From positions 1 to 58,541 of the forward strand of contig JAOADW010000025.1 in the NCBI GenBank assembly GCA_026417115.1: DNA of 58,541 bases, written 5' to 3'. The notes beneath the pieces were generated by a model that was not told where the DNA came from, made no database searches, and was given only the letters and a program-made list of their open reading frames with translations. Source of the DNA: Rhodocyclaceae bacterium (GTDB taxonomy: Bacteria > Pseudomonadota > Gammaproteobacteria > Burkholderiales > Rhodocyclaceae). Shown here piece by piece: positions 54,805 through 58,541 of this stretch (position 1 is its first letter; each line of letters begins with the position of its first letter). Position numbers and translations under genes: made by a program.

Positions 54805-55014
54805 CTAGCTCGTCTGGTTGCGGAAGAGCATTTCGCGGCCGTATTTGCCCTCCGCCAGCTCGCGCAACGCGATGACCGTCGGCTTGTCATGTTCTGGATC
54901 GACCTGGGGAGTGCTCCCCATGGCGAGCTGGCGCGCGCGGTATGCCGCCGCGAGCGTCATTTCGAAACGGTTCGGAATGGTTTGCAAGCAATCGTCTACG
55001 GTGATGCGGGCCAT
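54805..55014 (-). CDS. rpoZ: RNA polymerase omega subunit
   Basis: A 69-residue protein beginning [20 protein letters not shown] with ARQLAMG and [14 protein letters not shown], diagnostic for omega. It assists RNA polymerase assembly and forms part of a ppGpp site. Lies between gmk (15 bases) and spoT (18 bases). Confidence 0.96.
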   Translation of the reverse strand: MARITVDDCLQTIPNRFEMTLAAAYRARQLAMGSTPQVDPEHDKPTVIALRELAEGKYGREMLFRNQTS

Positions 55015-55029
55015 GGCGAATCTCGCGCT

Positions 55030-55674
55030 TCAAAGGGTGGAAAGAAAACGAAACACCTCGGGATGCCGCGCGCGCTGACGCGAAAACGTCAAGCGGGATG
55101 CGCGCACGGCGGCCTGCAAATCCAGCAGGGCCTCATGCAAGTCATTGTTGATTATAACGAAATCGAACTCCGCCACATGCCTCATCTCGCCCAGCGCAGC
55201 AGCCACGCGCCGCTGGATCACCTCCTCGGCGTCTTGGCCGCGCGCACGCAGCCTGCGCTCGAGCTCGGAAAGCGAAGGCGGCACGATGAACAGCGTCACC
55301 GCTTCGGGAAACAGCGCGCGCACCTGTTGCGCGCCCTGCCAGTCGATTTCGAGCAAGATGTCGTGGCCTTGCGCCAACTCCTCCATGAGCCAAGCGCGCG
55401 ACGTGCCATAGAAATTGCCATGCACTTCCGCCCATTCGAGAAACTCGCCGCGCTCGCGCATCGCTAGGAATGTCGCGATGTCGATGAAATGATAATCGCG
55501 CCCCTCGACCTCGCCGGCGCGCGGCGCACGCGTCGTATAGGACACCGAATGCCGAATGCGCGCATCCTTCTCCATCAACAGGCGCACGAGCGTCGTCTTG
55601 CCCGCGCCCGAAGGAGCCGAAACCACGAACAACACGCCGGCGGAAGCAGACAAGTGTGCAGCGTTGCTCATCAT
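55030..55674 (-). CDS. gmk: Guanylate kinase
   Basis: A 214-residue P-loop enzyme that phosphorylates GMP to GDP. Motifs are VVSAPSGAGKTTLVRLL, SVSYTTRAPRAGEVEGRDYH and DILLEIDWQGAQQV. Two adjacent ATG codons (55674 and 55671) are possible starts. The upstream open frame of over 100 codons has no family content. It lies 130 bases downstream of the defence trio on the same strand. Confidence 0.95.
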   Translation of the reverse strand: MMSNAAHLSASAGVLFVVSAPSGAGKTTLVRLLMEKDARIRHSVSYTTRAPRAGEVEGRDYHFIDIATFLAMRERGEFLEWAEVHGNFYGTSRAWLMEELAQGHDILLEIDWQGAQQVRALFPEAVTLFIVPPSLSELERRLRARGQDAEEVIQRRVAAALGEMRHVAEFDFVIINNDLHEALLDLQAAVRASRLTFSRQRARHPEVFRFLSTL

Positions 55675-55804
55675 CTGGCGAAAATCCCTGGCGAATATGA
55701 TCAGGCGAAAAGCACGCGCCGGCGCCCTTGCCCCCGCAGGGCGCACGAGGCCTGCGCGACTATTCGTAGTGTAACCCGAAGCGCCGCCGCGCGCCGGCTG
55801 CGCG

Positions 55805-56773
55805 CTAGCAAAAGCCCGTTTGCAGGGCGTGCGCAAGCGTCGCGCGCAACGCCCGCAAATGCGCTCGCTCGACGGGCGTGATGCGCAGCGCCTGCGCCCG
55901 CGCGCGCAACTGCGGGGAAAGCGACTCGCTGGTGACGAAGATGCCGCGCCCGCGCAGCCCACCCAGCGCATGCACCTGCTGCGCCAGCTTGTAAAGCGCA
56001 TCGCTCGCGGCGCCTCCGCGTCCCGACTGGCCCGTCTTGCATTCGATCAGATACAGCGTATTGTCGCGCAACACGCACACGTCGATTTCGTTTTCCACGC
56101 GCGCGCCGGCCTCGCCGTCATCGTCGATCACGAACTGACGCGCGTAATCCTGGATTTTCGCATCCGCACGCGCAATCGCGGCGACCTCGGCGAACACCAG
56201 CTCTTCGAGCCAGTCCCCGCCCTCGCTGACATAGCGGCTGCACGCACGCGCCACGTCTTCGAGCAGGGCGCGCGCCTGCGCAAGCCTTTCCGCCGTCGGC
56301 ATCTGCCGGCGAAGCGGACGATGCGGCGCCACGCGCAGCCCATGCGCCGGTATATAGAGGTCGAGCTTCATGCAGTCTGCAAGCGGCGTCTCGGGCAGCG
56401 TCGGGCGCAGCCAGCGCACGCAGTCGCGCCGGATGTCGATGTAATAGACGCGGTCTTGCGCGCGCGCAAACGTCTCCCAGGCGGCGATCGTCATCGGCTT
56501 GGCCCCGCCCGTGACATTGACGGCAAGCCCCTCGGCGTAGCGCTGGGCGAGCGCCGCGAAATCCGCGCGCGTCGCTTCGAGGTCGAAGCCGTCCTGCAGC
56601 GGCCAAAGCGTGCAAGGCACGCCCTGGCGCGCGAGCACGCCCGCAAGCCAACGGGCATGCCGCGCGCGCTCGGGCGCATGGGCGAGGATCGCCGCCTGCG
56701 CGCCAATCGCGGGGTCGAGCAGCGGCGCAAGGCTCGGCGTTGGCTGGTCGGAAACCAAGACCAGATGCCTCAT
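55805..56773 (-). CDS. Card1/Can2-like CARF nuclease (DUF1887), type III CRISPR ancillary effector
   Basis: A 322-residue protein. The N-terminal CARF-type domain (1 to about 150) contains VNVTGGAKPMTIAAW (86-100), the family's NVTGG(T/A)KPM signature for cyclic oligoadenylate binding. The C-terminal PD-(D/E)XK nuclease domain has LEELVF (189-194), VENEIDV (226-232) and LYLIECKTG (240-248) with E244 and K246 as likely catalytic residues. This matches DUF1887 proteins such as Card1 and Can2, cA4-activated DNA/RNA nucleases. The start overlaps the stop of the ring-nuclease-like gene (ATGA). No cas gene is seen in the window. Assignment rests on motifs and context; cA4 specificity is inferred. 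Confidence 0.82.
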   Translation of the reverse strand: MRHLVLVSDQPTPSLAPLLDPAIGAQAAILAHAPERARHARWLAGVLARQGVPCTLWPLQDGFDLEATRADFAALAQRYAEGLAVNVTGGAKPMTIAAWETFARAQDRVYYIDIRRDCVRWLRPTLPETPLADCMKLDLYIPAHGLRVAPHRPLRRQMPTAERLAQARALLEDVARACSRYVSEGGDWLEELVFAEVAAIARADAKIQDYARQFVIDDDGEAGARVENEIDVCVLRDNTLYLIECKTGQSGRGGAASDALYKLAQQVHALGGLRGRGIFVTSESLSPQLRARAQALRITPVERAHLRALRATLAHALQTGFC

Positions 56774-57087
56774 GCCAGGCGCTCGAGCCAGCCCAGTTCG
56801 AAAGGAATCGCCGCAAGCTCGGCGGCGTCGAGCACGCGGCCCTCGGGCAAGCGCGCCAGCAGGCGCAGCACGAGCGCCGCATCGCCTGGCTGCATGACGA
56901 TGGCCTCGCGCCGCACGGAAACCTCGACGCCCAAGAGTTGCGTCAGCAGCTGCGCCGCGCCCGCGTGGCCGATCGCCGAAGAAAAACCCGCGGCGATGCG
57001 CTGGCGCGCCTCCGCCGGCGTCAGCGGGCCGCTGAAGCGAAACTCGCCCCACGCCGTGAGCACAGGCGCGTTAAGGAGATAAATCAT
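56770..57087 (-). CDS. DUF1874 (AcrIII-1/Crn2-type) ring nuclease
   Basis: A 105-residue protein, the full length of DUF1874. It starts MIYLLNAPVLTAWGEFRF; then follow SAIGHAGAAQLLTQLLGVEV with the conserved His (H41), MQPGDAALVLRLL, and PEGRVLDAAELAAIPFELG with a conserved Glu near residue 97. In viral AcrIII-1 and bacterial Crn2 this fold degrades cA4 using a conserved His, switching off or defeating type III signalling. It lies between two putative effectors and overlaps both by four bases, which fits an intrinsic off-switch rather than a stray viral gene. Activity is inferred. Confidence 0.82.
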   Translation of the reverse strand: MIYLLNAPVLTAWGEFRFSGPLTPAEARQRIAAGFSSAIGHAGAAQLLTQLLGVEVSVRREAIVMQPGDAALVLRLLARLPEGRVLDAAELAAIPFELGWLERLA

Positions 57088-57605
57088 AGGAAAGTCGGAT
57101 GGCGCAGCGGCCCAAAATCGACATAAGTCGAGCCCATATGGTTCTGATAGAAATGGATGCGGCAATTCGAATTGGCGAGCTCCGCGCCCACCAGCGCGGC
57201 GATCGCGAGCGGCCCCGCCAGAAACAGATGCAGTTCGTCCGTGCCGGTGCGCCACACCTCCGCCACCATCGCGCGGATCTCCTGCGCCACCGCCGGCATA
57301 TCTTCAGGCTGCAGGGTCTTTTCGCGGCCAATGTAAAAGACGCGCTCGGGCGGAATTTCCTTCAGCGTCTCGTGGCTGGCGAGGAAGCGCTCCACCTGCA
57401 CGCGGATGTTCTTGCCAGCCAAATAATCGAAGATCAACACCGCCGGCAGCTTGCCGCTCGACTTGCGCGCACTCTCGAACCACAGCCGATAACGGCGCTG
57501 TCTGCCGAGCGTAAGGCTCCACCACGTCCAAAAAATGGGCAAAGCCGTGACGATACTGATCACCGTCGCGATTGGATCGAGCGTCTCACGGATGAAATCG
57601 ATCAT
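57084..57605 (-). CDS. Membrane-anchored CARF/SAVED-like effector (Cam1-like architecture)
   Basis: A 173-residue protein with one N-terminal membrane helix (about 10-31, PIATVISIVTALPIFWTWWS). A basic stretch (RQRRYR) follows, and then a cytoplasmic domain with a strand at VLIFDYLAG, LHLFLAGPLAIAALVGAEL (125-143) and STYVDFGPL (159-167). The hLFhaGP-hahhhG pattern resembles the nucleotide-binding segment of CARF/SAVED domains. A single helix plus one such domain is the layout of Cam1, a cA4-gated membrane effector that depolarises the cell; Csx23 is another membrane effector of similar size. First gene of the three-gene operon. Family call is moderately secure; ligand and activity are inference. 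Confidence 0.68.
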   Translation of the reverse strand: MIDFIRETLDPIATVISIVTALPIFWTWWSLTLGRQRRYRLWFESARKSSGKLPAVLIFDYLAGKNIRVQVERFLASHETLKEIPPERVFYIGREKTLQPEDMPAVAQEIRAMVAEVWRTGTDELHLFLAGPLAIAALVGAELANSNCRIHFYQNHMGSTYVDFGPLRHPTFL

Positions 57606-58361
57606 GACGCGAGATTATAGATATGGAAACGCCGCGCGGCCATGATGATGCACGGCGCACCGGCAGCCCGCCATGCGCTGCCGCGCCTTTCGTCCACATG
57701 TTCGCGCGCCTTCGCCGCCCTTGACTCTCACCGAAGGGCGCGCGCGTTTAGGAGCGGCGGTGCTGCCGCGCTCGCCATTCCCTCTGCAGACCTTCCCTTA
57801 AATTGACTCCTGCAGGCGCTGGCGCCCCTTCGCATGCATCACGCGCCCACAAGCCACGCCTTTCGTCCTTGCAGTCGAATGGGCAAGGCAGGCACAATAG
57901 GCTACTGGTCCGGCTTTCCGCCAACAGGAAAGCATCTTTATCCTCTATAAACAGGGCACAGCTCAAACATTTACTTTGCAATGGCAGCGCGAAAATGCGC
58001 CATGATCCCTCGCGCAAGCCCGCCCGCTTCTGGCCCCAGGATATCTCTGCGTCGTGGGAGAGGAAAAGATCTAGAGGGGGGTGACGGCGCGCGAGAGGCC
58101 TGCCGTCGGCAGGGCAAGATTGGCTGAGGAAGGCCCCTTCAGGACACCCCCGTCCCCTGGTCTGCGTGAAGTCCAGGATGACCGTCACCCTCGATTCCCC
58201 TGCTTTGCCCTCGCTCCCGCTTCGCTTGCCGGCAGAGGCTTTCCCTCAGGCGACAGCCTCTACAACAGACGACTGACGACTTGGTCCCCCCTGCTAGCCG
58301 GCCTAGCGCTTCCCTCAACATGCTTCATCGCTGCGCGCCTGCTTTCGCAACCTGGGTTTCT
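57606..58361. other. Intergenic region upstream of the defence trio
   Basis: About 750 bases without a credible gene. I looked for CRISPR repeats (regularly spaced direct repeats of 28-37 bases) and found none. Small GC-rich hairpins are present (for example CCTGCCG-T-CGGCAGG at 58099-58113 and AGAGGCT/AGCCTCT at 58234-58261). Open frames in this segment have no recognisable protein content. Confidence 0.5.
57614..57619 (-). promoter_or_regulatory. -10 box immediately before the TM-CARF-like gene
   Basis: A perfect TATAAT on the minus strand, eight bases before the ATG, with no ribosome binding site between. If used, the mRNA would be leaderless or nearly so. The -35 region (TGGCCG) is weak. 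Confidence 0.45.
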
Positions 58362-58541
58362 TCACCACGCGCGCGGCGTAAATCCCGGGCGGTTTCTGAG
58401 CACGACGTCGTCGTCTGCCTGCACGAGCACATACAGCCCTTGCCGCTCGGCATGGCGCACCGCTTCTTCCGGCGCTCCCATCGCCGCCACCGCCCCATGC
58501 AAGATCTTGTCCCCATGCTCAGGAAAACACGCCTTGAAGCG
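58362..58541 (-). CDS. C-terminal end of a DUF3782-like protein, 5' part outside window
   Basis: The last 59 codons of a minus-strand gene. The readable end contains GAVAAMGAPEEAVRHAERQG, LYVLVQADDDVVLRNRPGF and a terminal TPRAW. The pattern of AVA, then AE(R)xGLYVL, then a short C-terminus ending in W is typical of the C-terminal part of DUF3782/PD-(D/E)XK-like coiled-coil proteins. No function can be given from this fragment. Confidence 0.55.
   Translation of the reverse strand, partial: RFKACFPEHGDKILHGAVAAMGAPEEAVRHAERQGLYVLVQADDDVVLRNRPGFTPRAW

Noticed and set aside
56128-57052. Long open frames overlapping the defence trio on both strands and in other frames
   Set aside because: They are by-products of GC-rich codon usage; only the three overlapping frames carry conserved family motifs and start/stop coupling.
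56770-57087. DUF1874 gene as a viral anti-CRISPR on a prophage
   Set aside because: No phage genes are nearby, and the gene overlaps two host-type effectors, which fits a host ring nuclease better.
57748-58188. Long minus-strand open frame in the last intergenic region
   Set aside because: Composition is Arg/Pro-rich and of low plausibility, with no ribosome binding site or family motif; treated as chance in GC-rich DNA.
57606-58361. CRISPR array next to the CARF/DUF1874/Card1 genes
   Set aside because: No regularly spaced direct repeats of CRISPR size are visible in this segment or elsewhere in the window.

Overview
The window is 58.5 kb of GC-rich chromosome, almost certainly from a betaproteobacterium (Rhodocyclales/Nitrosomonadales/Hydrogenophilales-like). 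The evidence is the yebC–ruvCAB–ybgC–tolQRAB–pal–cpoB–queEC order with a PerM-type permease between ruvA and ruvB, a DUF3460 gene, Rnf, Nap and system-I cytochrome c maturation genes, and FNR boxes. It looks like a facultative anaerobe that respires nitrate and at least one other, unidentified substrate. Most of the window is core genome in tightly overlapping operons.

Layout. 1-5.5 kb (minus): porin / phosphate-binding-like protein / membrane diguanylate cyclase operon, an EamA transporter and a DUF853 ATPase. 5.7-16.8 kb (plus): yebC, EamA transporter, ruvC, ruvA, permease, ruvB, then the Tol-Pal operon running into queE and queC. 17-18.5 kb (plus): a YeeE/YedE (TsuA-like) sulfur transporter behind a structured leader, and tRNA-Lys(TTT). 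18.7-29.2 kb (minus): an Rnf operon in the order rnfB, giant 1639-residue pyruvate:ferredoxin oxidoreductase, rnfC, D, G, E, A, small ORF. 29.5-38.9 kb (plus): a self-contained respiratory module. It comprises twin upstream inverted repeats, a sigma-54 promoter, a secreted Met-Ser-Gly repeat protein, an intrinsic terminator, a small exported protein, a pentaheme cytochrome, a Tat-exported molybdoenzyme, a four-cluster Fe-S subunit and a TorD chaperone. A histidine kinase with a periplasmic heme-c motif and a sigma-54 response regulator follow. 39.1-45.7 kb (plus): ccmABCDEFGHI. 45.9-52.1 kb: napC (plus) converging on napDAGHB (minus), each set preceded by an FNR-type box. 52.3-55.7 kb (minus): DUF3460, spoT, rpoZ, gmk. 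55.8-57.6 kb (minus): three ATGA-overlapped genes that look like type III CRISPR ancillary genes (TM-CARF/SAVED-like membrane effector, DUF1874 ring nuclease, Card1/Can2-like CARF nuclease). The window ends in the 3' end of an unrelated minus-strand gene.

How it fits together. The Ccm proteins mature the c-hemes of NapB, NapC, the pentaheme cytochrome and probably the sensor kinase. FNR-type control gives anaerobic nitrate respiration. PFOR plus Rnf would couple 2-oxoacid oxidation, ferredoxin and membrane potential or NADH. The two most interesting segments are the sigma-54/Met-rich-peptide/molybdoenzyme module (29.5-38.9 kb), whose operon appears to sit next to its own regulators, and the compact cyclic-oligoadenylate operon (56-57.6 kb), which pairs two putative effectors with a putative off-switch without any cas gene in the window. 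Substrate of the molybdoenzyme, function of the Met-rich protein and association of the defence trio with a Cas10 system are inferences that need similarity searches and experiments.
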